From positions 1 to 38,553 of the forward strand of contig JAODBO010000116.1 of NCBI GenBank assembly GCA_025464005.1: a DNA stretch of 38,553 nucleotides, read 5' to 3'. Shown piece after piece: positions 7,682 to 16,250 of the stretch; the first letter of the stretch is position 1; each line of letters starts with the position of its first letter. This DNA comes from Acidimicrobiaceae bacterium (GTDB lineage Bacteria; Actinomycetota; Acidimicrobiia; Acidimicrobiales; Bog-793). Below the pieces are notes generated by a model. That model did no database searches, was not told the origin of the DNA, and saw only the letters and a list, made by a program, of their open reading frames with translations. A program made the translations under genes and the position numbers.

Positions 7682-8535
7682 TCACTTACTCCCGGGAATG
7701 CTCAGGCTCGGTATCGTCGCCTTTGGAACGGTGATCCCACCACCACCACCGCCGCTGCCGGTCTGTGATCCGGAGCCAGGAGACGCTCCGCCAGTCACCG
7801 CCGCGTTACCCGAACCCTGTGTGAGGTGAAGCAATACTTCGAGTGTCCCATGGCTCGAGGTCGTGACGAATCCCCCAATACTCGGGTTCGAGATATTCCA
7901 GCGCGAGAAGAGGACGTTGATGTCGGCCAAGACTTCGATGCCGCTACTCGTCCGCTCAGCCGAGAGCGGAAAGGTTACGGACTTCGTGGACCCGTGCATC
8001 GTCAGATTCCCCGATGCGGAGTAATGCGCGATCATTCCGATCGCGGGTATCTGGCAAGGTTGACGACACGGGTGAGGGTGAACTTCGCTGTCGGATATGT
8101 GCTCACGTCCATAATCCGCCCGTCGAACTGTGCGTTACGTTGGCTCTGATCGCTCTTCACGCTCGCCATGTCAACCGTGAAGGTGGCGGTGGACAGCTCC
8201 GATCCAGTCACATCGATCGAGCCGGAGATCTGACTGGTACGTCCTACTGCTGTGGAGTTCTGCCCGATCAGGACCTCGCTGACCCGATAGCCGGCCGTCG
8301 AACCTGTGGACACGTTCCATTTGCCTGCGATGGCGGTCGGACTCGACGCGCTCGTCGATGACTGTGACACTTTCTTCGTTCCGGTCGACCCGCTCGAGCC
8401 AGATAGCGAGAGCTTGGCCGGAGCTGCTCCTTCGATGAGATGGATGTAGATGAAGGGGCCACCGACGGCAAGTACGACGACTCCAGCAGCAGCGCCGCCG
8501 ATCCACCACTTCCACTTGCGTAGACGAATCGCCAC
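7682..8535 (-). pseudogene. Membrane-anchored YceI-like gene split by a frameshift
   Basis: Two adjacent frames make up one YceI protein. The upstream frame (8535 to 8032, 167 residues) has an N-terminal membrane segment (WWIGGAAAGVVVLAVGGPFIYI), a Ser/Thr-rich linker and the first YceI half (GKWNVSTGSTAGYRVSEVL, DGRIMDVSTYPTAKFTLTRVVNL). The downstream frame (8035 to 7682, 117 residues) continues with HYSASGNLTMHGSTKSVTFPL and ends in a Gly-rich tail. Restoring the frame needs one extra base near 8045, so a single-base deletion, or a sequencing error, explains the split. The stop of the first frame and an ATG of the second overlap as ATGA, so coupled translation of two half-proteins is formally possible. 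Confidence 0.75.
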
Positions 8536-8676
8536 CCACTAGCTCCATCCGCTCCGATCGAGGACGGACCTCGACGTGTCCGTCCATGGTCGAGCATCCG
8601 CCTATGGATTTACTGTGGTTCGAGCGATAGGAAGGTGTGGATGCGCGCCTCTGGACCTGATGAGTCTTCCCGCTGG

Positions 8677-9279
8677 TCATCGTCCATCGTCGACCTCCGA
8701 TCCGAGGTGTCCGTCCCCGATGTCCAGGAGGACATCGATGACGCCCTTGTGGCCCCGGAGCACCGGCGATAGCCCCGAGCGTGCGAAGACCTCTCGCATG
8801 CACAGGTTGCTGACGAGGATCTGCGCCACGAACTGGCGGTAATCCTCGGCTCGGGCATACTCGGCGAGCAGACCAAGGAGGGTCGTGCCGAGACCCTGCC
8901 GTTGGAAGTCGTCGGCCACAACGAACGCGACCTCGGCAACGTGCGGATCGCCCAGTGCCTCGTAACGGCCGACACCGATGAGCGACGTGCCGTCCACTGC
9001 GACGAACGCCATCCTCCGTCGGTAGTCGACGACGGCAAAGGAGATTGCCTCGCGAGGAGTCAGGTGGGGATGTGCACCAAAGAACCGGTTGTGGACGCTC
9101 GTGGCGGAGAGGCGCTCGTGGAAGTCGATCAGCGCGGCGGTGTCGTTCGCTCGAATCGGTCGAATGACCACTCGCCGGCCGCTAGGAAGCGTCACCTCGC
9201 GGCGCCAGGCCGTCTGAGGGTTGTCACCCAGCGGGTGCTCGGCCACTGTCTCGTATTGTGAGCTCATTGGCGTGCGCAT
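8677..9279 (-). CDS. GNAT family N-acetyltransferase
   Basis: This protein of about 200 residues transfers an acetyl group from acetyl-CoA to an unknown acceptor. The acetyl-CoA-binding motif A reads VAFVVADDFQRQGLGTTLLGLLAEYA. Upstream segments GRRVVIRPIRANDTAALIDFHERLS and SVHNRFFGAHPHLTPREA resemble the acetyltransferase domain found alone or fused to acyl-CoA synthetase-like proteins. The frame is open to 9390, but the first 37 residues look non-coding, so I placed the start at the ATG at 9279. ATG 9267 is equally possible, since neither has an ideally spaced ribosome site. Confidence 0.82.
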   Translation of the reverse strand: MRTPMSSQYETVAEHPLGDNPQTAWRREVTLPSGRRVVIRPIRANDTAALIDFHERLSATSVHNRFFGAHPHLTPREAISFAVVDYRRRMAFVAVDGTSLIGVGRYEALGDPHVAEVAFVVADDFQRQGLGTTLLGLLAEYARAEDYRQFVAQILVSNLCMREVFARSGLSPVLRGHKGVIDVLLDIGDGHLGSEVDDGR

Positions 9280-9423
9280 GGCTCCAGGATGAACCTGCGG
9301 AGTCGAGACCAGTAGGGCCGATCGACCTGAATCGAGCAAGGCAACCTCAGCAAACGACCATCGGCCCGCGATTCTTCGGCGCGCTGTCAAGTACTCAGTT
9401 ACACGAGACGCGGGGAGTCCAGC

Positions 9424-10818
9424 TCAGGCGTCGGACTGCGCAACGACCTGCCCGGCATTGATCGCGGTGAGAAGTAGCTGGTGGTCGAGCTCGCTCTGAT
9501 CGGCGTAGGCAGCTGCGAAGCGGACGATGGCCTGGTCGAAGACATCGCTGGAGCCGAGGTATCCGGCGATCTCGCCTGCCCGTCCGCTTTGCGCGTGCGC
9601 TCGAGCAAGCGCCCACCCGCACAACTCGAGGTACTCGGTGAGAGCGGCCGGCTGGAGCGCCTCGATAGGCGCTGACCCTTTCATGTCACGGAGCTGCCGG
9701 ACGTAAAAGTGGTGTCCCTGGGCGCTGCTCGATCCGAGGAAGATGTCGGTAGCCGACTGCATGACACGTTGCCCCGAGACCACTCGGTGGCCATGGTGGT
9801 CGATAGAGCTCGGACGCCAGTAACGTTCGAGCACCGACTGTTGGGCCTCCTTGACTTGTAGAAACAACGGAACATCTTTGTCATCGAGAAAAAGGGCGAT
9901 GAAGCAGCGGGTGCCGACGCTGCCCACCCCAACTACCTTGTGGGCCATGTCGACGGGCCGGAACCGCGACAACAACGTCGACACGTCCTCGCGTAAGGAC
10001 GACGCGTAGGCGTCAATGGCCGCATTGATGAGCGGTTGGTCAGTTGCAATCTCGGGTGGATGGACGACAAGAGGCGGCTGGTCGACAATGCGAGGCAAGC
10101 CACCGGTGGTCACGGTTAGCTTTGCCATCGCTCGTGCGGCGGTATTGCGTCGTGCTGCCGCGAGGGCCTTGTCGATCTGCTTGCGTGGCACGGCGGCCAT
10201 CACTTGGACGAGCGAATCCGCGTCCACTCGACTGTAATAGATGTCGAGAGCTCCCAGTCGGGCGAACGTGATCATCCGCTCCCGGTAGGAGCGGACCGCT
10301 CCGCGCGCAGCGTTCTCGCTTTGTGCTCGGTCGAAGCCGTTCTGTCGGGCGGCGACCACCCCGCTAGCTGCCAACCGTTTTACGTCCCATTCCCACGGGG
10401 CAGGAAGGGTCTCGTCAAAGTCGTTGACGTCGAAAAGCAGCTGGCGCTCCGGTGATGCGAAGAGCCCGAAATTGGAAAGATGGGCGTCACCGCAAGAAGC
10501 GACCTCGATCCCGGTCACTGGGGAAGAGGCCAGATCGGCGGCCATCACGGCGGCGGCGCCCCGGTAGAAGGCGAAGGGCGAGGCAGCCATGCGCCCTATG
10601 CGGACTGGCACCAGCTGCGGGATCCGGACGCGGTTTTGTTCATCTAACAACGCGAGCGGGTTTGCTCTGCCCGGTTCGGGTTGCCACTCTCCGTGCGTCT
10701 CTCGAGGAATGAGGCGACGCAGCCTCTTGCCCGCGGCCCTCTGGTGCTCGGCGGATATGAGCGGATGATCGCTCAGTGCCGTGGGAAGCCCGTCATCCAT
10801 CGGCTCAACTCCGGTCAT
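9424..10818 (-). CDS. DUF2252 family protein
   Basis: The 464-residue product matches DUF2252 over its length: RIGRMAASPFAFYRGAA, CGDAHLSNFGLFASPER, DVNDFDETLPAPWEWDVKRL, SVGTRCFIALFLD and FYVRQLRDMKGS. Conserved Asp and His residues in GDAHLSNFG and DVNDFDE resemble the catalytic loop of aminoglycoside-kinase-like folds. I infer a possible phosphotransferase-like fold; the family's function is not established. ATG 10818 or ATG 10800 could be the start; the latter has GGAG with 8-base spacing. The gene is preceded by a duplicated padR promoter, operator and leader codons (10805-10919), so its present control is probably borrowed from padR. Confidence 0.85.
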   Translation of the reverse strand: MTGVEPMDDGLPTALSDHPLISAEHQRAAGKRLRRLIPRETHGEWQPEPGRANPLALLDEQNRVRIPQLVPVRIGRMAASPFAFYRGAAAVMAADLASSPVTGIEVASCGDAHLSNFGLFASPERQLLFDVNDFDETLPAPWEWDVKRLAASGVVAARQNGFDRAQSENAARGAVRSYRERMITFARLGALDIYYSRVDADSLVQVMAAVPRKQIDKALAAARRNTAARAMAKLTVTTGGLPRIVDQPPLVVHPPEIATDQPLINAAIDAYASSLREDVSTLLSRFRPVDMAHKVVGVGSVGTRCFIALFLDDKDVPLFLQVKEAQQSVLERYWRPSSIDHHGHRVVSGQRVMQSATDIFLGSSSAQGHHFYVRQLRDMKGSAPIEALQPAALTEYLELCGWALARAHAQSGRAGEIAGYLGSSDVFDQAIVRFAAAYADQSELDHQLLLTAINAGQVVAQSDA

Positions 10819-10861
10819 GAACTCCGCTCAGCAGCGCGAGGATCGCGTGACGGACGCTCAC
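10805..10861 (-). pseudogene. Leader ORF: first codons of a padR-like gene, truncated
   Basis: Starting at GTG 10861, the frame reads VSVRHAILALLSG before a premature TGA at 10805-10807, 18 codons in all. The first 12 codons are identical to the start of the intact padR gene at 17557. The little ORF overlaps the upstream start of DUF2252 (10818) and ends 4 bases before its alternative start (10800). It is either a passive relic of a deleted padR gene or now a leader peptide coupled to DUF2252 translation. Confidence 0.7.
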
Positions 10862-10900
10862 TGTGAAACTAAATTGCTAACCATACGCAGTATGGTACAA
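10825..10900 (-). repeat. 76-bp direct repeat of the padR promoter and start region (copy 1)
   Basis: This segment matches 17521-17596 at 72 of 76 positions, with the first 45 bases identical. It contains the padR start codons, the 5' leader, the operator and the -10 hexamer. Beyond 10900 similarity is lost except for the -35 hexamer at matching distance. Confidence 0.9.
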
Positions 10901-10919
10901 CTCGAGACTACAACGTCAA
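10882..10919 (-). promoter_or_regulatory. Promoter with overlapping PadR-type operator, upstream of DUF2252
   Basis: Read on the minus strand: -35 TTGACG (10914-10919), a 16-base spacer, -10 TACCAT (10892-10897), and the perfect palindrome CATACTGCGTATG (10882-10894) overlapping the last 3 bases of the -10. The same hexamers, spacer length and operator position recur at 17578-17615, although the spacer sequence differs. This shows that the functional parts, not just the duplicated DNA, have been kept. A repressor on the palindrome would block the start of transcription. Confidence 0.75.
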
Positions 10920-11052
10920 GGCTGTTGCCCCCGAGTCGACGCCGCCGACTGGTTCGAAGGCCCGCCGTCGATAAGGCGTCGGCGCGCCTGACGAGAGCGA
11001 CGCACAAAGATCGGAGACGAATGGATTGTCCGCTGGGTACTCGAGGTAGTCG

Positions 11053-11415
11053 ATGATCGAGGCGCAGGCTCTCACCAAGCGCTACGGCCACAAGCTCGCG
11101 GTCGACGAGCTCAGCTTCGAGGTGCGTCCTGGCATCTTGACCGGCGTCCGCTCACCGGAGATCGACACGCTCCGTCGTGCGCTCGAGACGAACGACGCGA
11201 CCGCCTCGATCGAAGAGGATGGCTCACTCTCGGTCCGCGGCGCCGACGAGGTCGCCATCGGCGAGCTCGCGGCGCGGATCCCGGTTCTCCTCCACGAACT
11301 CTCACCGCAGTCCGCGTCGCTCGAAGAGGCGTTCACGGAGCTCACCGAGGAGAGCGTCGAGTATCACGGCGTGATAACCGCCAGCACAACGGCACCGACG
11401 GGGATTAACCCGTGA
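11053..11415 (+). pseudogene. ABC transporter ATPase with the catalytic core deleted in frame
   Basis: The 120-residue frame begins like a DrrA/BcrA-type ATPase (MIEAQALTKRYGHKLAVDEL, then SFEVRPG) and after ILTG jumps straight to the C-terminal regulatory part (PEIDTLRRALETNDATASI, then EELAARIPVLLHELSPQS-like sequence). Everything between is missing: Walker A, Q-loop, LSGGQ signature, Walker B and H-loop, roughly 180 residues of a normal 300. The join keeps the frame. The product cannot bind or hydrolyse ATP. The stop overlaps the permease start by 4 bases, so the frame may survive only as a translational leader for the permease. Confidence 0.85.
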
Positions 11416-12551
11416 GCGGGTCGTCGATCGCTTCGAGCTCGGATAGAACGATGCTCCTCGCGGCCGTGGTCGGCCACCACCACCACGGCGCACCCTTCCT
11501 GGGGCTCGTCGTGCTCGTCGTGCTCGTCGTCGGCGGAGTGATTGCCGTGCAGCGACGCCGCGACCGCCGTCCACTCAATGACGCGCCGTCACCCCGGAAA
11601 TATGAGGAGCCGCTGCAGGTGCCAACCGACGTGCAGCGCGTCATCGTCAGCCCCGGTGGCACAACGCCACCAAATATCGATATGACGGTGCGCGGCGATG
11701 AGCATCTCTCGACCACCATGCATGGCGATAGGGCGAACGCCAAGATGGACAGGGCAATGCCGCGAGGGCGATACGGCATTTCGGGATTGCTTTTTTCGGA
11801 GTGGACCAAGCTGCGCAGCATCCGCTCGACCAGGTGGACGCTCGGCATCACCATCGTGCTCGGCATCGGCGTCTCCGTGCTCGCCACCGCCGAGATCCGG
11901 GCGCACTGGCTCACGACGTCGCCCGCCAGTCGGCAGAGCTTCGACCCGATCAGCACGAGTCTCATCGGCGTGTTCATCGGACAGTTCGCGATCGGCGTCC
12001 TCGGCGTCCTCGTCATGAGCGGTGAGTACGGAACCGGGACGATCCGGGCGACGCTCTCGGCGGCGCCGCGTCGTCCACTCGTGCTCATCGCAAAAGTGAT
12101 CGTGTTCGGCGTCGTCGCACTCTTGGTCGCCGAGGTCGTTTCGTTCCTCGCGTTCTTCATCGGCCAGGCGCTTCTCACCGCACCGGCGCCGCATGCGACG
12201 CTCGGGAGTCCCGGCGCGTGGCGTGCGGTCGTCGGCAGCGGTCTCTACGTCGGCGTGCTCGGTCTGTTCGCGCTCGGACTCGCGACGATCGTCCGCCACA
12301 CGGCGGGAGCCATCAGCGCATTCGTCGGCGTGCTGCTCGTGCTCCCACTGATCGTCCAAGCCCTCCCCTCATCGATCGGTTACGACGTGCGGCGGTTTCT
12401 GCCCGACCGAATCGGCACACAACTCCTCAATGGACCCGCGAATGGTTTTCCCGGCGCGTTCTCGCCGTGGATCGGCTTGCTCATTCTCTGCGGGTACGCG
12501 GCGGCAGTCCTCGTGATCGGCGGGGTGCTCCTCGTGCGCCGGGACGCGTGA
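11412..12551 (+). CDS. ABC-2 type permease with N-terminal extension
   Basis: The C-terminal 265 residues form an ABC-2 permease: LLFSEWTKLRSIRSTRWTL, then about six membrane segments including VFIGQFAIGVLGVLVMSGEYGTG and PLVLIAKVIVFGVVALLVAEV. The EYGTGTIRATLSAAPRR loop is typical of export permeases paired with DrrA-like ATPases. The first 115 residues are unusual: a GHHHHG motif, one membrane segment (LGLVVLVVLVVGGVIAV) and a polar stretch. They may be a separate small membrane protein fused by deletion; ATG 11758 would give a normal-length permease. Its ATPase partner (11053) is broken, so it is orphaned unless another ATPase serves it. Confidence 0.82.
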   Translation: MSGSSIASSSDRTMLLAAVVGHHHHGAPFLGLVVLVVLVVGGVIAVQRRRDRRPLNDAPSPRKYEEPLQVPTDVQRVIVSPGGTTPPNIDMTVRGDEHLSTTMHGDRANAKMDRAMPRGRYGISGLLFSEWTKLRSIRSTRWTLGITIVLGIGVSVLATAEIRAHWLTTSPASRQSFDPISTSLIGVFIGQFAIGVLGVLVMSGEYGTGTIRATLSAAPRRPLVLIAKVIVFGVVALLVAEVVSFLAFFIGQALLTAPAPHATLGSPGAWRAVVGSGLYVGVLGLFALGLATIVRHTAGAISAFVGVLLVLPLIVQALPSSIGYDVRRFLPDRIGTQLLNGPANGFPGAFSPWIGLLILCGYAAAVLVIGGVLLVRRDA

Positions 12552-12684
12552 ACGGAGATGCCGTGTGCGCACATTCCGGATACGCGAGGAGTCCCGGTGC
12601 TCGCCTGCTGCCGCCGGCCGAGGCAGTGGCGGCGAGCGGTGGTCGTCGAGCCGGCAGCCACCCCTGGCGACGGTGGGTCCCCGC

Positions 12685-12704
12685 CACAGCCCGTAACGGC
12701 TGTG
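12685..12704 (+). terminator. Possible hairpin between the convergent permease genes
   Basis: A perfect 7-bp stem CACAGCC/GGCTGTG with a 6-base loop lies in the 270-bp gap between two convergent genes. There is no T-tract, so its role as a terminator is only suggested by position. I see no gene in the rest of 12552-12822. Confidence 0.3.
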
Positions 12705-12822
12705 CCGATAGCGAGGACTCCCCCGTGATCGCCGCGACCTGCGCAAATCGGCGTCGCCATCTCAGCCCGAGCCCGTCGCCGTAGGACGTGGAGACGTCGC
12801 TGAGCTCAGGGAAGCCTTGGCG

Positions 12823-15360
12823 TCATTCGATCGCCTGGTGCGCCATCGCCGCGGGCTCACGCCCGGCGAAGAGCCAACCGACGACCGCCGCGAACGCCGG
12901 CATGCCGATGAGGATGAGGAGGAGGTCCGCGATGGGAATGTTCCCGAGCGCGGCGATCCCTCCATTCAGCGAGTTGCTCCGCAGCCAACCGATCATGGCG
13001 ATGTAGCCGCCCACCACCCCGAGGAGTGCACCGAGAAAACCGAGCGCGCCAGCCGTCACGGCAGTCAGCGTGCGCCGCGTATTACTGGATGCACCGGTCG
13101 CCGCGAGTGTGCGGAGGTCGCTCGCCGTCTCGCTCCGGACGAGCCCGACCGACATCCCGAGCACACCCAGGGCGATGACGATCCCGAAAATTGTCGCCCA
13201 GGTAGTGACGGCGGTCGAGGACGGCGCGTCGTTCTTCGCCTCGACCGAGAGCTGGGATGTGGACGCAGCGAGCTCGGCACCGCTGATCTGGGCCGCGGTG
13301 AAAGGCTGCGATCCCTGCACCAACCAGTTCGTCGTAGACGCCGTGATGTGGAACTCGCGCATCGCGTGCTCGGTGATCACCGTGTTCGGTGCCGACGTCC
13401 CGAGCGGGAGTGCCCCAACCTCTTGGATCACCGGGTGAGCGAGACAGCCCGCGGCAGCCGTGCACCTCTGGTTGCTCTGGTTGCTCTGGGGTGGTCCGTA
13501 CTTGCCACCCGACGCGTAGTCGAAGCCGAGACCCGAGACGCCCGAGAGACCAGGACGTGAACTCAAGATGTCCGCGTTCGGGTCGATCTCGGACGGTTTG
13601 ATCCCGAATGCCCTAAGGAGCTGTGGCGTCGCGACGTAGATCGCTCCATTCCACTGCCGACCCAAGTGGGTCCCGGTCAATCCCGCATTCGGCGTCTCGA
13701 GGGCGATGAGCTGCGCGCCGAGAGCCCTTGCGATCGAGGCGGCGTTTGTCGCCAGCTCCGTCGGAGTCTCCGGTGTCGTCGTGGACTGCTGGACGACCTG
13801 ATTACCGTTCGGTCCCCTCTCGATTGTCCCGGCCGGTGGTGGCGTGTTGGCGTGGACCGCGAGCTGGTTCGAGGAGAGGTTCGGACCCGCGTAGTCGAGG
13901 ACGTTGCCGTAGCGGGACGCAGCCGCGAGCATCACGATCACGGCGACGAGCACACCGACGCTGATCGCCGCGAGCGCCGATCCCGATCTCGCCCGGTACC
14001 GGGCGAGATCACGCAGGGCGAGCCGCGTGGCGATCGGCGCACCGCGGCCGAGGCGCGCGGTCAACGACAGGAAGAACGGGGCGAGCAGGATCAGCCCGGG
14101 GACGAGGAGGACGAGCCCGAAGAGGAGCTCCGGTGCACCACCGCTCCCATTGCCGTGATTCGTGCCGCCGGAGACACCGAGCAACAAGAAGGCGAGGACG
14201 AGAAGGACGATGCCAGGGAGCGCGGAACGGTGGATCTGACGAGGAGCCGCCGGTCGGCCCGACAACGCCTGGACGATCGGCACCTTGGTGATCGCCCGCG
14301 CCGGACGGGACGCCGCGATGAAGGCCGCGACGACCGCTAACACCATCGCGGCGACCACGACGGCCCACGAGAGCGAGAGCACGCCGATGACGTGGTGCGA
14401 GCTCTGCTCGAGACTTGGACGGTAGGCGAGCCAGACGACGAGCCCGAGGACGAAGCCGAGGATCGCACCGACGACACCGACGACCGTGCCGTTCGCGCTA
14501 ATGACGAGACGGACGTGGCGGTCCGTCGCGCCCGTCGACTCGAGCATCCCGATCGAGCGGAGGCGGCGCTGCGCGAGGACCGTGAAGCCGCCGACCGAGA
14601 CGAGCGCGATGAGCAACATGCCGAGGACGAGGGCAGCGAGCGAGATCGTCTCGGGGTTGAACGGGTTCGACTGTGCGACCGAAGCGGGGGTCTGCGCGTG
14701 ATTGCCGATCGAGCTCAGCGCAACGCGCGGAGCGTCGAACAACGCCGTGACTCCCGTCGGGTTCTTCACCTGCCCGGGTGTGACGAGCGCGAACTCGTCG
14801 AGAAGGCTCTGCGGGTTCTCCACGATGCCAGCCACCTGGCGCTCTACGCCGCCGACTCGCCAGGTGGCTCCCACCCTCAAGTGGAAGGCAGACGCGACGC
14901 CGCTCGTGACGGCGACCTGGTCGGCCCCCGACGGGAAGTGCCCCGAGACGAGCGAGAGCATCGGACCGCCGAAGGGACCGTGCGGGTCCTGCGAGCGGAG
15001 TTGATAGGTGTTGATCGATCCCGGGATCGACTGCGTCTCGTACTCAATCAGCTCGACGCGGCCGAAGCGGTGCTCCAGGCTCGCAATGACACTCGCCGTG
15101 TGCGCGTCGTGGGTCGTGAAGGACACGGCGTCCCGCGCCGTACCGAAGCCGAAGTTCGCCGGCTGTGGGTCGTTCGTCGCGACCGCGGAGCCGACGATCG
15201 TCGCCGCGACCGCGACCGCGATTAGGGCGAGGATCAGGAACTGCTGACGCCACTCCCGTCGAAAGAGGCGCCACGCCCAGCGGACGACGGCACGACGGGC
15301 CGGCGCGCCGCCATCGGCGGGGCGGGCGTCGGCAAGCGGTGCGAGAACAGCGGTGGTCAT
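12823..15360 (-). CDS. FtsX-like ABC permease, large two-domain form
   Basis: This 845-residue inner-membrane permease has one membrane helix near the start (FLILALIAVAVAATIVGSAV) and a large extracytoplasmic domain. A first FtsX block follows (LAALVLGMLLIALVSVGGF, RRLRSIGMLESTGATDRHVR, VVGAILGFVLGLVVWLAY). A second extracytoplasmic domain is followed by the C-terminal FtsX block (WATIFGIVIALGVLGMSVGLV, DLRTLAATGASSNTRR, GALGFLGALLGVVGGY). ELxTLxATGAS-type motifs before the helices are the ATPase coupling sites. Such permeases move lipids, lipoproteins or peptides, or transmit force, rather than importing solutes. It is 33 bases after the ATPase at 15394, with which it forms the transporter. 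Confidence 0.9.
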   Translation of the reverse strand: MTTAVLAPLADARPADGGAPARRAVVRWAWRLFRREWRQQFLILALIAVAVAATIVGSAVATNDPQPANFGFGTARDAVSFTTHDAHTASVIASLEHRFGRVELIEYETQSIPGSINTYQLRSQDPHGPFGGPMLSLVSGHFPSGADQVAVTSGVASAFHLRVGATWRVGGVERQVAGIVENPQSLLDEFALVTPGQVKNPTGVTALFDAPRVALSSIGNHAQTPASVAQSNPFNPETISLAALVLGMLLIALVSVGGFTVLAQRRLRSIGMLESTGATDRHVRLVISANGTVVGVVGAILGFVLGLVVWLAYRPSLEQSSHHVIGVLSLSWAVVVAAMVLAVVAAFIAASRPARAITKVPIVQALSGRPAAPRQIHRSALPGIVLLVLAFLLLGVSGGTNHGNGSGGAPELLFGLVLLVPGLILLAPFFLSLTARLGRGAPIATRLALRDLARYRARSGSALAAISVGVLVAVIVMLAAASRYGNVLDYAGPNLSSNQLAVHANTPPPAGTIERGPNGNQVVQQSTTTPETPTELATNAASIARALGAQLIALETPNAGLTGTHLGRQWNGAIYVATPQLLRAFGIKPSEIDPNADILSSRPGLSGVSGLGFDYASGGKYGPPQSNQSNQRCTAAAGCLAHPVIQEVGALPLGTSAPNTVITEHAMREFHITASTTNWLVQGSQPFTAAQISGAELAASTSQLSVEAKNDAPSSTAVTTWATIFGIVIALGVLGMSVGLVRSETASDLRTLAATGASSNTRRTLTAVTAGALGFLGALLGVVGGYIAMIGWLRSNSLNGGIAALGNIPIADLLLILIGMPAFAAVVGWLFAGREPAAMAHQAIE

Positions 15361-15393
15361 CGAGGCTCCATCGGAATCGTGCGTTCGATCGCG

Positions 15394-16110
15394 CTACGCG
15401 CGAGGCGTCGCGAGGGAGGAATCGGAAAGGTCGGGGGCGACGTGGTCGACGGCCCGCCCGTCACGGAGGAAGATCACCCGGTCGGCCCACGAGGCGAGGT
15501 GGGCGTCGTGGGTAACCACGACTGCGGCGACTCCACGCTTGCAGGCGTCGAGGATCATCCGCATCACCGCTTCGCCGTTGGTCGAGTCGAGCGCACCCGA
15601 CGGTTCATCGGCGAGGAGGACCTTGCGCTCGCCGACCACGGAGCGAGCGATCGCAACGCGCTGGCGTTCACCACCGGAGAGCTGATCGGGGTAGCGCCCG
15701 GCGCGATCGGCCAGGCCGAGCTGCTCGAGCGCCGCGAGTCCCGCCTGGTGTGCTTTACGTGCCGAGACGCCGTCAAGCTCGAGGGGCAGTGCGACGTTCT
15801 CCGCGGCAGTGAGGCCGGGGAGGAGGTTGAAATCCTGGAAGACATAGCCGATCGTGCGTCGACGGAGGCGCGCCTTGTCGTTGCGCGACATCGCCCGGAG
15901 CGAGGCGCCGTCGATGGCCACCTCGCCGCTGGTCGGCTCCTCGAGACTGCCGGCGATCGTGAGGAGCGTCGACTTTCCGGAGCCGCTCGGCCCCATGATC
16001 GCGACGAGGTGACCCTCGTCGACCGAGAGGTCGATCTCGGCGAGGGCACGCACCGCTGTAGGGCCCTCGCCGTAGGACTTCGAAATCTGGTGGAGTTCGA
16101 GCAGGCTCAT
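15394..16110 (-). CDS. ABC transporter ATPase (MacB/LolD type), partner of the FtsX permease
   Basis: This 238-residue ATPase has Walker A GPSGSGKSTLL near residues 40-50, the Q-loop VFQDFNLL, signature LSGGERQ, Walker B VLLADEPSGALD and H-loop VVVTHDAHLA. The short form and the DFNLLPGLTAAENVALPLEL region place it in the MacB/LolD/FtsE-like group. It is transcribed with the large permease downstream. A promoter with TTGACA-N16-TAGGAT and an ATAC..GTAT operator lies 60-97 bases upstream, matching the padR promoter design, so PadR control is likely. Confidence 0.93.
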   Translation of the reverse strand: MSLLELHQISKSYGEGPTAVRALAEIDLSVDEGHLVAIMGPSGSGKSTLLTIAGSLEEPTSGEVAIDGASLRAMSRNDKARLRRRTIGYVFQDFNLLPGLTAAENVALPLELDGVSARKAHQAGLAALEQLGLADRAGRYPDQLSGGERQRVAIARSVVGERKVLLADEPSGALDSTNGEAVMRMILDACKRGVAAVVVTHDAHLASWADRVIFLRDGRAVDHVAPDLSDSSLATPRA

Positions 16111-16169
16111 CCGGAGCAGACCATCCTTCGCCGCATGCGCGGCAAAACGATCAGTAAGACACGAATAAC

Positions 16170-16207
16170 GATACCGAGTATCCTACATACAGAACTCGCC
16201 CTGTCAA
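16170..16207 (-). promoter_or_regulatory. Promoter-operator of the ATPase-permease operon (PadR-type)
   Basis: Minus strand: -35 TTGACA (16202-16207), 16-base spacer, -10 TAGGAT (16180-16185), and the palindrome GATACTCGGTATC (16170-16182) overlapping the -10 by 3 bases. Geometry is identical to 10882-10919 and 17578-17615, while most bases outside the motif differ, which argues for real function rather than simple duplication. Confidence 0.75.
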
Positions 16208-16250
16208 GGGCCGGGCGCACGCTGCAGAGCCGCTCCGCAGGAGCGAACGA

